NCBI GenBank assembly: GCA_002722515.1
Contig: PBMH01000057.1
Coordinates: 1 to 34,572, forward strand
Direction: 5' to 3'
Origin: Alphaproteobacteria bacterium
GTDB lineage: Bacteria; Pseudomonadota; Alphaproteobacteria; UBA6615
Length of the DNA: 34,572 nucleotides
The position numbers and the translations under genes were made by a program. The notes beneath the pieces are model-generated. The model was not told the DNA's origin and ran no database searches. It worked only from the letters and a program-made list of their open reading frames with translations. This document shows positions 8,388-16,669 of this stretch, piece after piece (the first letter of the stretch is position 1; each line of letters starts with the position of its first letter).

Positions 8388-9130
8388 CAGTCCACGGGAT
8401 CAAATATTCGGTTAAATCGGGTCGCCGAAATCCAACGCCATGGCTGAAGCCAGCCGGCGGTCCCGTCAGTCGAATAAAATAGAACCTCGGCCCGGCCAAT
8501 CAGGTTATCCGCCGGCACGGCGCCCCAGCTCCGGCTATCGTTGCTGCTATCGCGATTATCCCCCATCGCGAAATAACTGTTCGGCGGCACCAAGAATTCC
8601 CGCGTATTGTCAGTAGGCCCACGGTCACCAAAGACCTCCCTAACGATGTAGGTACGGCCGTTCGGCAACGTTTCCTCGTACTGCGGAACACGGCGCACTT
8701 GGCCACGGCTATCCCGCGAGAGGTGATCCCCAATGCTTCGGCGTTGTACCACCTCGCCATTGATGTAAAGGCGACCGGACACCATCTGGACCCTGTCGCC
8801 AGGCATGCCGACGATCCTCTTGATGAAATCCTTCCGGTTGGTCGGCGGATGGCGGAACACAGCAACATCACCTCTGTCAGGCGCGCTGCTGAAGATACGA
8901 CCGCTGAAGAAGCCCAAGCCGAGCGGCAGCGAGTACCTACTGAAACCATATGAAAATTTAGAAACAAATAGGTAATCACCGATCAGCAGGGTGGGAATCA
9001 TCGAGCCCGAGGGAATGTTGAACGGCTGAAACGCGAAGGTTCTCACAACACCCGCAATCAGCAGCGCGTAGATGATGGTCCGAACCGTTTCCATGGTGGC
9101 CCCGGATTTCTTGTTGCGGATTTTTGCCAT
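8387..9130 (-). CDS. lepB: Signal peptidase I
   Basis: Membrane peptidase that removes signal peptides from exported preproteins. It is 247 residues with one N-terminal transmembrane segment (about 17-34). Box B, NIPSGSMIPTL, contains the catalytic serine S43. The general-base lysine is K104 in DFIKRIVGMPGDRV, and box E, MGDNRDSSNDSRSWG, lies in the C-terminal half. All catalytic boxes are intact. The gene starts 27 nt after a candidate small ORF (9158-9238) and overlaps the rnc start by one base. The start at 9130 is the first ATG in frame and leaves a basic N-terminus (MAKIRNKKSG), consistent with N-in topology. Confidence 0.96.
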   Translation of the reverse strand: MAKIRNKKSGATMETVRTIIYALLIAGVVRTFAFQPFNIPSGSMIPTLLIGDYLFVSKFSYGFSRYSLPLGLGFFSGRIFSSAPDRGDVAVFRHPPTNRKDFIKRIVGMPGDRVQMVSGRLYINGEVVQRRSIGDHLSRDSRGQVRRVPQYEETLPNGRTYIVREVFGDRGPTDNTREFLVPPNSYFAMGDNRDSSNDSRSWGAVPADNLIGRAEVLFYSTDGTAGWLQPWRWISATRFNRIFDPVD

Positions 9131-9157
9131 GACTGACCGCCTCGATACCGTTTTCTG

Positions 9158-9238
9158 CTACTCGTGATTGCCAATTAGCTTCCGAATGAACTGCGGTGCA
9201 GCGGTTTCTAGCGCTCTCGCCAATTTTTCGCTAGTCAC
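9158..9238 (-). CDS. Candidate 26-residue small ORF between acpS and lepB
   Basis: In the 140-nt gap between acpS and lepB, a GTG at 9238 is preceded at 4 nt by GGGAG (9243-9247) and opens a 26-codon frame ending TAG at 9158. It begins (M)TSEKLARALETAA and continues PQFIRKLIGNHE. The predicted peptide is a short amphipathic helix with alternating Ala/Leu and charged residues and no cysteine or signal peptide. It starts 32 nt after the acpS stop and ends 27 nt before lepB, so it would be translated from the same transcript. It may be a real microprotein, a leader that affects lepB translation, or chance. I do not recognise the sequence. Confidence 0.35.
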   Translation of the reverse strand: MTSEKLARALETAAPQFIRKLIGNHE

Positions 9239-9270
9239 GAATCTCCCGAACCCGAAATGCTGCAGCGCGC

Positions 9271-9678
9271 TCAATACCCGGTTTTAGGAATGGCGGAGAT
9301 GATCACGATCGCCTGGGCGAGCGGAGGCTCATCGGTGAGAGACAGCTCGATAACAGGGTTCATGCCCAGCGGCGTAATCTCGGCAAGCCGGATGGCCGCG
9401 CCGTTGGTGAGTGCCATCGTCGGTTTACCTGAAGCTAGGTTAACGACGCCCATGTCGCGCCAGAATACGCCTTTTCGGAAGCCCGTCCCAAGAGCTTTCG
9501 AACATGCTTCCTTCGCCGCATAGCGCTTGGCATAACTATCCACACGGTTGGCCCGCCGCTCCGACCTAGTGCGCTCGACATCGGTGAAACAACGTTGCAA
9601 AAAGCGGTCGCCGAAGCGTTCGATGGTGCGTTCGATGCGCGCAATGTCGATTAAGTCACTGCCTAGGCCTATTATCAT
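9271..9678 (-). CDS. acpS: Holo-[acyl-carrier-protein] synthase
   Basis: Transfers 4'-phosphopantetheine from CoA to apo-ACP, activating fatty acid synthesis. From the ATG at 9678 it is 135 residues. The first metal-binding motif is [14 protein letters not shown], directly after the start, and the second is [21 protein letters not shown] second in-frame ATG at 9687 would add three residues (MYP). Neither has a clear ribosome site, and I chose the shorter because family members begin MI-x-G-x-G-x-D. The C-terminal half ([25 protein letters not shown]) is typical of the trimeric AcpS fold. It follows pdxJ by about 40 nt in the usual order pdxJ-acpS-lepB. Confidence 0.95.
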   Translation of the reverse strand: MIIGLGSDLIDIARIERTIERFGDRFLQRCFTDVERTRSERRANRVDSYAKRYAAKEACSKALGTGFRKGVFWRDMGVVNLASGKPTMALTNGAAIRLAEITPLGMNPVIELSLTDEPPLAQAIVIISAIPKTGY

Positions 9679-9718
9679 AGGATACATCGGCTTAGCGCAA
9701 CGCGAAGCGTACCTTCGT

Positions 9719-10486
9719 TCATGCGCCTGCCTCGCTCTGGGACCGCGCCCGCGCGGTATCCATCAGCGCACGCATATGGCGTATCGAGCTATCAAGCCCA
9801 CCAAAAATTGCCTCACCAATAAGGAAGTGACCGATGTTCAATTCGACAATTTCCGGCACCGCGGCCACAGGCCCCACCGTATCGAAGGTGATACCGTGGC
9901 CAGCATGGATCTGAAGGCCGAGCCCGGCACCATAACCGGCAGCGTCGACAATTCGCTCGATCTGCTCTGCAGCTTGAGCCTCTGTGCCGCCAGTTAGCGC
10001 ATCGCAATAGGCGCCGACATGTATTTCGACCGCTGGCGCGCCGATCGAACGTGCTGCGTCCATCTGCCGCCGATCCGGTTCGACAAACATCGAAACTATC
10101 GCTTTGTTTCCGGTTAGTTGATCGACGAAACGTTTGAGATGGTTGTGGCCCAAGGCAACATCCAGTCCGCCCTCAGTCGTTCGTTCCTCGCGTCGTTCCG
10201 GTACAATGCAGACGGCGTGCGGAGCATGTCGTAGCGCAATCTTGAGCATCTCGTCCGTCGCCGCCATCTCAAGGGTCAATGGAATGTCGATCGTTTCCAT
10301 CAGACGCGCCAGATCGTCGTCGGAGATATGACGCCGGTCCTCGCGCAGGTGGGCCACGATGCTATCGGCACCGGCCGCCGCAGCCAACTGGGCCGCACGT
10401 ACGGGATCGGGATGGCCGCCGCCACGCGCATTTCGGATCGTTGCAACATGATCCACATTAACGCCGAGGCGCAATTCAAAAGACAT
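9719..10486 (-). CDS. pdxJ: Pyridoxine 5'-phosphate synthase
   Basis: Closes the pyridoxine ring from 1-deoxyxylulose 5-phosphate and 3-amino-2-oxopropyl phosphate, the final step of the DXP-dependent vitamin B6 pathway. It is 255 residues, a TIM barrel. It starts [20 protein letters not shown] and contains [18 protein letters not shown] (around 40-57), the [16 protein letters not shown] segment with the conserved glutamates, and [14 protein letters not shown] and [17 protein letters not shown] near the end. These are all standard active-site and phosphate-binding regions. It lies 77 nt downstream of rsh. PLP is the cofactor of the decarboxylase encoded at 15378-16511. Confidence 0.97.
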   Translation of the reverse strand: MSFELRLGVNVDHVATIRNARGGGHPDPVRAAQLAAAAGADSIVAHLREDRRHISDDDLARLMETIDIPLTLEMAATDEMLKIALRHAPHAVCIVPERREERTTEGGLDVALGHNHLKRFVDQLTGNKAIVSMFVEPDRRQMDAARSIGAPAVEIHVGAYCDALTGGTEAQAAEQIERIVDAAGYGAGLGLQIHAGHGITFDTVGPVAAVPEIVELNIGHFLIGEAIFGGLDSSIRHMRALMDTARARSQSEAGA

Positions 10487-10563
10487 TAGAAGATCTCATT
10501 TTTTCAGGCCAAGAACCTAGAATTGGCGTTCCTATGCGGAAGGTCAACCCGGCCTGCGGCCTT

Positions 10564-12738
10564 CTAGCTTAGGGAACGCTCGACCGTGCTCACGGCCCGC
10601 CGTCCGCGTAAACTCGTAACGATGTTATTAAGATGCCGAGCGTCCTCGACCTCGATGTCGACGACCATGTCAAAGAAGTCAGCTGTCCGGTTGGTGAATT
10701 TAAGATTGGAGATATTGCCGCGCGCCGACGCAATGGTTTCTGCCATCTCCGCTAGGCTGCCTGGTTCGTTCATCAGGGTGATGTTGAGGCGGCTAATCTG
10801 CGCGCCGATGCCATCCTGATTTCGGTCCCAGGCCACATCAATCCAGCGCTCAGGGCTTTCGGAAAACGCTTCTAGGGTCAAGCAGTCGATGGTGTGTACC
10901 GTAGCTCCCTTCCCCGTAGTCATGATTCCTACAATCCGGTCGCCCGGCAACGGATAGCAGCACTTCGCCATATGAACAGCAATTCCTGGGGTGAGACCGC
11001 TGATCGGCACCGCATGCTCGCCCTCCGGCTGCCGCTCGCGGCGGCGGCGAAGCGAGAAGAACGAACCGCTTTTCTGTTCACTGTCAGTCTCCACGCGGCC
11101 CGGAAAAATCGCTCGCACCACGTCGCTGCCAGTATATACACCCTGCCCAACCATCGCGAACAAATCTTCATGGGAGCCCGCATGAAACTCGCGCAGGGCG
11201 GAGTCAAGATTGATGTCCACGAGGGACTCGCCGAAACGACCGAATGCCTTCTCGACGATACCGCGTCCCAGATCCACATACTGGCGCATCTGCGCCTCGC
11301 GAAGAACACGTCGAATGCGCGCCCGGGCCTTGCCAGTCATAACCAGCTTCTCCCAGTCAGGCGAAGGGGTCTGATTCGTAGACGTCAGGATCTCCACCTG
11401 GTCACCATTCTGTAACGCGGTGCGCAACGGTAGATTGCGACCGTTGATCTTGGCACCGACGGTCCGATCGCCTATTTCAGTGTGGACGGCATAGGCAAAG
11501 TCGATCGGGGTAGCGCCGCGCGGCAACGAATACACGTCGCCCCTGGGTGAAAAACAGAACACCTGGTCTGAGAACATTTCCAGACGCGTATGTGCCAGAA
11601 AATCCTCTGGTGCCGAGGCATTCTCTAGGATTTCGAGGAGCTCCTGCAACCAGCGATACTGCCGACTCTCCTCTTGGACAGAGCTCGACCCCGGGCCCGA
11701 CCCTACATCCTTATAGATCCAATGCGCAGCAACGCCCCGTTCGGCAACGTCGTGCATCTCGCGGGTGCGAATTTGGATCTCGATCCGCTGGTCGGCCACC
11801 CCGAGAACACTGGTGTGTAACGAACGGTAACCGTTAGGCTTAGGCGTCGAGATGTAATCCTTGAAGCGCCCCGGCACAACACGGTAGCGGCTATGTACCA
11901 CGCCAAGGGCCGCATAGCATTCAGGCACGGTCGACAAGATAACCCGGAAAGCTATGATGTCGGACAATTGTTCGATCGACGTCTGCTGGCGCTGCATCTT
12001 CCGCCAAATTGAGTAGGGTGACTTCTCCCGGCCTGCGATATCCGGCTCTATTCCCGCGTTAGAAAAAACACCACGCAGTTCTGTGACCACATTCTCGACC
12101 ACATTCTCGCCCTCAGCTCGCAGGAAACCCAGCCGACGGGAGATTGATACCCGCGCCTCACCATTCAACTCTCGGAAGGCACGGTCCTCAAGTTCGTCTT
12201 TGATATCGTGCATTCCAATCCGCTCGGCCAGCGGGGCGTATATATCCATTGTCTCCCGAGCGATGCGCAGCCTGCGCTCCTCGCTACCTACATGTTCCAG
12301 CGTCCGCATATTGTGAAGGCGATCGGCAAGCTTCACCAGCAACACCCGAATATCCCGGCTCATAGCCAGCAGGAGCTTGCGGAAGTTTTCAGCCTGCTTA
12401 GCGCGGTCAGACTGGAGCTCTAGCTGCGTGAGCTTGGTGACGCCCTCGACCAACTGCGCCACTTCCCCACCGAACAACTCGGTGATCTCCTCGATTGTCG
12501 CATCGGTGTCCTCGATCGTGTCGTGGAGCAACGCAGTTATTATCGACGCAGTGTCGAGATGATAGTTGGTTAAAATACCTGCAACTTCGAGTGGGTGGCT
12601 AAAATAGGGTTCTCCGGATGCCCGCGTCTGGGATCCGTGTGCGGCCATGGAAAAATCATATGCACGCGTGAGCGCATCCCCGTCCGCGCTTGGGTCGTAA
12701 GCCCGAACTCTACCCACCAGTTCGACTTGCTGCATCAT
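10564..12738 (-). CDS. rsh: Bifunctional (p)ppGpp synthetase/hydrolase
   Basis: Makes and degrades the stringent-response alarmone; alphaproteobacteria usually have a single long enzyme of this kind. It is 724 residues with four recognisable parts. The HD hydrolase domain contains FSHPLEVAGIL and the catalytic HD pair H72-D73 in ALLHDTIEDT. The synthetase domain, about 235-345, contains the GRFKDYISTPKPNGYRSLHT motif at 290-309. A TGS domain begins near VFCFSPRGDVYSLPRGATP. A C-terminal ACT domain follows (ISRLNITLMNEPGSLAEMAE). Both catalytic motifs are intact, so both activities are expected. The start MMQQVELVGRVRAYDP is typical of the family. It is separated from rpoZ by a terminator, so it likely has its own promoter or depends on read-through. 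Confidence 0.96.
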   Translation of the reverse strand: MMQQVELVGRVRAYDPSADGDALTRAYDFSMAAHGSQTRASGEPYFSHPLEVAGILTNYHLDTASIITALLHDTIEDTDATIEEITELFGGEVAQLVEGVTKLTQLELQSDRAKQAENFRKLLLAMSRDIRVLLVKLADRLHNMRTLEHVGSEERRLRIARETMDIYAPLAERIGMHDIKDELEDRAFRELNGEARVSISRRLGFLRAEGENVVENVVTELRGVFSNAGIEPDIAGREKSPYSIWRKMQRQQTSIEQLSDIIAFRVILSTVPECYAALGVVHSRYRVVPGRFKDYISTPKPNGYRSLHTSVLGVADQRIEIQIRTREMHDVAERGVAAHWIYKDVGSGPGSSSVQEESRQYRWLQELLEILENASAPEDFLAHTRLEMFSDQVFCFSPRGDVYSLPRGATPIDFAYAVHTEIGDRTVGAKINGRNLPLRTALQNGDQVEILTSTNQTPSPDWEKLVMTGKARARIRRVLREAQMRQYVDLGRGIVEKAFGRFGESLVDINLDSALREFHAGSHEDLFAMVGQGVYTGSDVVRAIFPGRVETDSEQKSGSFFSLRRRRERQPEGEHAVPISGLTPGIAVHMAKCCYPLPGDRIVGIMTTGKGATVHTIDCLTLEAFSESPERWIDVAWDRNQDGIGAQISRLNITLMNEPGSLAEMAETIASARGNISNLKFTNRTADFFDMVVDIEVEDARHLNNIVTSLRGRRAVSTVERSLS

Positions 12739-12769
12739 GGTGCAATACTACCCCCGATCAGTGCTCAAC

Positions 12770-12803
12770 AAAAAAGCCCGGATACACATCCGTGCGTCCG
12801 GGC
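12770..12803 (-). terminator. Rho-independent terminator between rpoZ and rsh
   Basis: A 7-bp GC-rich stem (GCCCGGA 12776-12782 with TCCGGGC 12797-12803) is followed on the minus strand by six T residues (A run at 12770-12775 on the plus strand). It lies 50 nt after the rpoZ stop and 31 nt before the rsh start, so it should separate or attenuate transcription of rsh from rpoZ. Confidence 0.75.
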
Positions 12804-12853
12804 ATTATTCTTTAATATTCCCGCACGGGAGCGGGACAGCTTATAGCACCCGA

Positions 12854-13249
12854 TCAGCTGGTATCCCCCTGGCTCTCGTCAACCGCATCCTCGAATCTCA
12901 TCTGCGGCATATTAGGCTCACTGCCCGGCTCTATGTCGGCTTCCGGCAAATCTGGCGTGACACCCGCTATATTGGACTCGGATTCCAGAAGCTCAACGGC
13001 CTCCTCTTCAGGTAGATCGTACTCTACATGCTTCTGCTGGCTGACAATCAACGATTCTTGAAGATTTTCCAACTCGACCGTCTCGTCAGCGATTTCGCGC
13101 AGTGCAATCACCGGATTTTTGTCGTTATCACGCTCGACCGTGATCGGCGCACCGGCCGAAACCTCACGGGCGCGCTGGGAAGCAAGCATGACCAAATCGA
13201 ACCGGTTAGAAATCTTCTCTATGCAATCTTCAACAGTGACGCGAGCCAT
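12854..13249 (-). CDS. rpoZ: RNA polymerase omega subunit
   Basis: Small subunit that stabilises beta-prime in RNA polymerase and forms part of one ppGpp site. The first 60 residues are the conserved fold: [33 protein letters not shown], then [13 protein letters not shown]. At 131 residues it is longer than E. coli omega (about 90). The extra C-terminal half is acidic and low-complexity ([26 protein letters not shown]), a pattern common in alphaproteobacteria. GGAG precedes the ATG by 8 nt. A good promoter (13284-13312) sits just upstream and a terminator follows, so rpoZ can be a one-gene unit. It neighbours the ppGpp enzyme gene. Confidence 0.96.
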   Translation of the reverse strand: MARVTVEDCIEKISNRFDLVMLASQRAREVSAGAPITVERDNDKNPVIALREIADETVELENLQESLIVSQQKHVEYDLPEEEAVELLESESNIAGVTPDLPEADIEPGSEPNMPQMRFEDAVDESQGDTS

Positions 13250-13283
13250 TCAAATATCTCCGATCTCTCATCAGATTTTAGCT

Positions 13284-13312
13284 TATATAAGTACAAAGTC
13301 CCTAAATGCCAA
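13284..13312 (-). promoter_or_regulatory. Sigma-70-type promoter for rpoZ
   Basis: On the minus strand, TTGGCA (13312-13307) and TATATA (13289-13284) are separated by exactly 17 nt. Predicted initiation near 13277 would leave a leader of about 27 nt before the rpoZ ATG. The element begins 5 nt after the folK stop, in the only gap between the two genes. Confidence 0.6.
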
Positions 13313-13316
13313 CAGG

Positions 13317-13838
13317 TTAACTACCCTGCGGGGGCTTTTTATCGGAGCCAGATACCAGAAGTTGCAAATCGGCCCGGTCAGCGGCAGCAGCGAGCAGTTT
13401 GACAGCACTCTTTCCGCTGATTGGATGGCGCCATTCCGGCGCTAGGTCTAGTAGAGGCCGCAGCACAAATGCCCGACCCGCCATACGCGGGTGAGGCAGC
13501 ACCGGCCAGTCAGCATTGCATTGCCCGTGATAATCAAGAAGATCGAGGTCAATAACCCGCGCCCCGTTGCGCGCCAAGCGCTTACGCCCCAGCCGAGCCT
13601 CAACCTCGTGCAGAAGGTCTAACAATGGCCCCGGTGCCAGCCCAGTTTTCAGAGCGGCAACCGCGTTCACATAGTCGGGCTGGTCAGACGCCGGCACGGG
13701 TTTGCTTTTATAGCAACAGGATACACCAGTAACACAAACGCCAGCGACCTCAACTTCGGTGAGTGCCATCAAAATCGTGTCGCGGGGAGCAACACCATGC
13801 GGCCCTGGTAGGTTGGCGCCAAGCCCCATATAAATCAT
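13317..13838 (-). CDS. folK: 2-amino-4-hydroxy-6-hydroxymethyldihydropteridine pyrophosphokinase (HPPK)
   Basis: Transfers pyrophosphate from ATP to 6-hydroxymethyl-7,8-dihydropterin in folate synthesis. It is 173 residues. Family landmarks are MIYMGLGANLPGPHG at the start, the CCYKSKPV and QPDYVNAVAALKT segments, and the metal- and substrate-binding LGRKRLARNGARVIDLDLLDY. LPHPRMAGRAFVLRPLLDLAPEWRHP comes near the C-terminus. The ATG is preceded by GAGAG at a suitable distance. Upstream on the same strand is a small hairpin (13858-13872) of uncertain meaning. The gene order folK-rpoZ-rsh on one strand is common in alphaproteobacteria. Confidence 0.96.
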   Translation of the reverse strand: MIYMGLGANLPGPHGVAPRDTILMALTEVEVAGVCVTGVSCCYKSKPVPASDQPDYVNAVAALKTGLAPGPLLDLLHEVEARLGRKRLARNGARVIDLDLLDYHGQCNADWPVLPHPRMAGRAFVLRPLLDLAPEWRHPISGKSAVKLLAAAADRADLQLLVSGSDKKPPQGS

Positions 13839-14002
13839 TCTAACTCTCGCTTCTAAAACGCCGGGTCGGCGTCTAGACAGTTTGAAGGGTGAGGGTTATG
13901 TAGGCTCACATTAAAGGAAAAAAATTTAAGCCACGCGATTACGAGCATCGACCACTCAATTCTGATGGAGCGCTCGGGCATTTTCGATAAGGATTCCGAC
14001 GC

Positions 14003-14650
14003 ATGCTTAGTACCATGGAAAAGACCGTTGTGTTCATCGACGGCGCAAGCCTCTACGCCACAGCTCGGAGGTTAGACTTTGATATCGACTACAAGAAACT
14101 GCTGGAGTTATTTCGAGAAAAATCAAACCTCATTCGGGCCCACTACTACACAGTACTAATCGAGGACCAAGATTACTCACCTATACGCCCGCTCGTGGAC
14201 TGGCTAGACTATAATGGCTACACGCTTGTCACGAAGCCGGCAAAGGATTTCACTGACAACCAGGGCCACCGTCGCATCCGCAGTTCCATCGACGTAGACC
14301 TTGCCGTGGACATGCTTGAGATCGCCGAGCGCGTCGACCACGTCGTTCTATTCTCCGGAGATGGTGACTACCGGCGCCTATTAGAGGCGGTCCAACAGCG
14401 AGGAGCGCGGGTAACCGTGATCAGTACCACGGCCGGCAATACTGCGTCGGTGGCCGATGAGTTAAGACGGCAAGCCGATCGTTTCATCGATTTACGTGAG
14501 CTGCGAGGCGAGATCGCGCGCGAGCGCGCCATTCACAACGAAGGGCATGACGTAGATTACGACTATGACGACACAAACCAAGACTTCGAGGATGATGACG
14601 ACTATGACGACTACGTAGTCGGCGATCGAGCCACCGAGAGCCGCAATTGA
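14003..14650 (+). CDS. NYN (PIN-like) domain protein, LabA/DUF88 family
   Basis: A putative metal-dependent ribonuclease of the NYN/DUF88 family, 215 residues. The acidic residues expected at the PIN-like active site are present: D13 in VVFIDGASLY, D97 and D99 in SSIDVDLAVDML, D120 and D122 in LFSGDGDYRRLLEAV. The C-terminal tail (about 183-205) is very rich in Asp and Tyr (repeated DYD/DDD), looks disordered and is outside the domain. AAGGA lies 9 nt before the ATG at 14003; an ATG at 14015 is the alternative. The stop is immediately followed by, or overlaps, the uracil-DNA glycosylase start, so the two are co-translated. Substrates of this family are mostly unknown, and nuclease activity is inferred. 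Confidence 0.85.
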   Translation: MLSTMEKTVVFIDGASLYATARRLDFDIDYKKLLELFREKSNLIRAHYYTVLIEDQDYSPIRPLVDWLDYNGYTLVTKPAKDFTDNQGHRRIRSSIDVDLAVDMLEIAERVDHVVLFSGDGDYRRLLEAVQQRGARVTVISTTAGNTASVADELRRQADRFIDLRELRGEIARERAIHNEGHDVDYDYDDTNQDFEDDDDYDDYVVGDRATESRN

Positions 14651-14655
14651 TAGCA

Positions 14656-15303
14656 ATGCATGCGCCCGCCCAAGACTGCCCGCTTTGCCCCCGCCTAGTT
14701 AATTTCCGTGCGGACAATCAGGCGAAGTTTCCGGATTTTCACAATGGTCCCGTTCCGAGCTTTGGCAGCACGGGCGCGCGCCTGTTAATCGTCGGCCTTG
14801 CCCCCGGACTCAAGGGGGCGAACCGCACAGCACGACCGTTCACCGGTGACTATGCCGCCGACCTACTCTACCCAACCCTTAAGAAATTTGGCTTCGCACG
14901 CGGCACCTATGACGCGCGACCGGGGGACGGGGTTACCCTTGACGACTGCCGGATCACCAATGCAGTCCGGTGCGTTCCGCCGCAGAACAAACCTGTGGGA
15001 GCCGAGGTAAAGTCATGCCGCCCCTTCCTCGTATCTGAACTAGACGCCATTTCCAGGCTGCAGGTCATCTTGGCCCTCGGGGGACTCGCCCACAACGCCA
15101 CCCTAGCAACCCTCGGCTACAAACAATCGGCCTTCAAGTTCGGGCATGGCGCGCGGCATGAAATCGCCGTAAGCAACCGACCAGTACTACTTGTCGATAG
15201 CTATCATTGCTCGCGCTACAACACGAACACAGGACGTCTAACGACGGAGATGTTCGAAGGTGTGTTTACTTTGATCCGTGTCCATCTGAATGCGGTCAGC
15301 TGA
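14656..15303 (+). CDS. Uracil-DNA glycosylase, family 5 (UDGb-like, Fe-S)
   Basis: Removes uracil, and in this family also other deaminated bases, from DNA. From the ATG at 14656 it is 215 residues. Motif 1, GLAPGLKGANRTARPFTGDYA (47-67), has the non-polar Ala of family 5 instead of the catalytic Asp/Asn of families 1 and 4. Motif 2 is SYHCSRYNTNTGRL with H184. Four cysteines fit a 4Fe-4S cluster: C8 and C11 (CPLC), then C106 and C121 (C-x14-C). A TTG at 14647 overlapping the previous stop would add three residues; I chose the ATG 5 nt after it. Pairing with the NYN protein is common in alphaproteobacteria. Family 5 rather than 4 is a motif-based call. Confidence 0.88.
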   Translation: MHAPAQDCPLCPRLVNFRADNQAKFPDFHNGPVPSFGSTGARLLIVGLAPGLKGANRTARPFTGDYAADLLYPTLKKFGFARGTYDARPGDGVTLDDCRITNAVRCVPPQNKPVGAEVKSCRPFLVSELDAISRLQVILALGGLAHNATLATLGYKQSAFKFGHGARHEIAVSNRPVLLVDSYHCSRYNTNTGRLTTEMFEGVFTLIRVHLNAVS

Positions 15304-15377
15304 TCCCAACTAATGGTACCAATCACGTGCAGCCACAATACACGAGGGAAGCAGAAACCAACCTCTAACACCCTAAT

Positions 15378-16511
15378 CTAGATAAAGTACTCCTCGAGCG
15401 GAGCAAAGCCGTTAAACCCGACCGATGCATAGCTAGAAGTATATGCACCAGTATCGTGCAGAGTAACTAGATCACCGACCGAGAGCGCAATCGGCAAGGC
15501 ACACATCGATTTCTCGTACATGACATCGTGACTGTCGCAGGTTGGCCCGGCGACGACGACCGGCCCATCGGGACCAACATGTCCCGATGCCGTCATCCGG
15601 TATCGGATCGCTTCACCTTCGCATTCCGCGAGCCCGCCATATCGTCCAACATCGAGATAGACCCAGCGCTCCATTCGGTTATAAGCGCGCTGCGTGACAA
15701 GCACGACCTCGCTAAGGATAAGGCCAGCATCCGCAACTATCGTTCGGCCTGGTTCAATGATGATTCGCGGACGGCGGCCACCGAAAGCATCGCCGATCGC
15801 CCGGTCGATTTCTGCAGCAACGTCGTCTAGCGCGGGCACGTAGCCGTCACCATACGCGACGGGAAACCCTCCGCCGAGGTTCAATAACTCGAGTGGTATA
15901 CCGGCGGCGTCCGACTGTGCAAACAGTTGGCCACACTGCGCGATGGCCTGACACCAGCGGGAGGATTCGGTCTGCTGACTCCCGGTGTGAAACGACAGAC
16001 CGACCGGTCGAAGCCCAGCCGCGACCGCACGCCGCAGTAACGCAACCACTTCCGCTGGGTCACAGCCGAACTTGCGTGTTAACGGCCATCGAGCCCCCTC
16101 ATTCGACACTGCGATCCGACATATTACGCGGGCGCCCGGCGCCTGCGCCTCCAGCTTGTCAAGTTCGCCGGAGCTGTCGAAGGCGAACAGATCAATGCCG
16201 TGACCAACTGCAAACGCTATGTCGACAGACTTTTTTATGGTGTTGCCATACGAAATACGCGTGGGTGCAATTCCCGCCGCCACGCAGGTCGCAATCTCTG
16301 CGGGGCTCGCTGCATCAAATGACGCACCGAACGCTGCCAGCGTTTCAATTACAGCGGATGCGGGGTTGGCCTTCACAGCATAGAAGATCTCGTCCCATGC
16401 CGTCATAGCCGCCATGCTTTGATAATTTTCCGACACACGATCAAGATCAACCACTAAGCATGGAGTGGACGGCTGCGAGTACGTGAGAAACTGCTCGATC
16501 TTATCTGTCAT
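15378..16511 (-). CDS. Ornithine/lysine decarboxylase, fold-type III PLP enzyme
   Basis: Decarboxylates ornithine (to putrescine) or lysine (to cadaverine), the entry to polyamine synthesis. From the ATG at 16511 it is 377 residues, like eukaryotic-type ODC. PLP-binding K47 lies in FYAVKAN. SFHTGSQ, the glycine-rich LNLGGGFP and EPGRTIVADAG bind the cofactor phosphate. The catalytic cysteine lies in GPTCDSHDVMY, and the C-terminal YTSSYASVGFNGF completes the dimer-interface site. A TTG at 16517 would add two residues and is less likely. Substrate preference cannot be settled by eye; many alphaproteobacterial homologues accept both. A plausible promoter lies upstream (TTGGAT, 16 nt, TATAAA on the minus strand). 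It is transcribed divergently from aroQ. Confidence 0.93.
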   Translation of the reverse strand: MTDKIEQFLTYSQPSTPCLVVDLDRVSENYQSMAAMTAWDEIFYAVKANPASAVIETLAAFGASFDAASPAEIATCVAAGIAPTRISYGNTIKKSVDIAFAVGHGIDLFAFDSSGELDKLEAQAPGARVICRIAVSNEGARWPLTRKFGCDPAEVVALLRRAVAAGLRPVGLSFHTGSQQTESSRWCQAIAQCGQLFAQSDAAGIPLELLNLGGGFPVAYGDGYVPALDDVAAEIDRAIGDAFGGRRPRIIIEPGRTIVADAGLILSEVVLVTQRAYNRMERWVYLDVGRYGGLAECEGEAIRYRMTASGHVGPDGPVVVAGPTCDSHDVMYEKSMCALPIALSVGDLVTLHDTGAYTSSYASVGFNGFAPLEEYFI

Positions 16512-16592
16512 TTTCAAGTCATCCCAGCAGATATTCGACGGCGTTTTATAGTTCAGAAATTGCGCAATCCAATTGAAATTCGCGACCGATTC

Positions 16593-16602
16593 TTAGCGCT
16601 AA
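16593..16602. promoter_or_regulatory. Palindrome in the decarboxylase/aroQ divergent gap
   Basis: TTAGCGCTAA is a perfect 10-bp palindrome in the 158-nt region between the divergent decarboxylase and aroQ genes. It lies upstream of the candidate decarboxylase -35 and could be an operator for either gene. No family is suggested by the sequence, and one 10-bp palindrome is not strong evidence. Confidence 0.2.
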
Positions 16603-16669
16603 TTCACCCGTACGAATTGCCCTGAATCACAGCCTGTGTTAACGGGCGATCTCAACTAACGTTACTTGG

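Noticed and set aside
10894-11415. A 173-codon plus-strand frame inside rsh.
   Set aside because: Antisense to the conserved TGS and linker region of rsh; no domain pattern.
13858-13872. Small hairpin ACGCC/GGCGT followed by TTTA on the minus strand upstream of folK.
   Set aside because: Only a 5-bp stem and three T residues, and it would lie in the folK leader with no upstream gene on that strand to terminate.
13913-13931. Two TTAA half-sites upstream of the NYN gene, considered as a CtrA site.
   Set aside because: Spacing is 11 nt rather than the 7 nt of the CtrA box.
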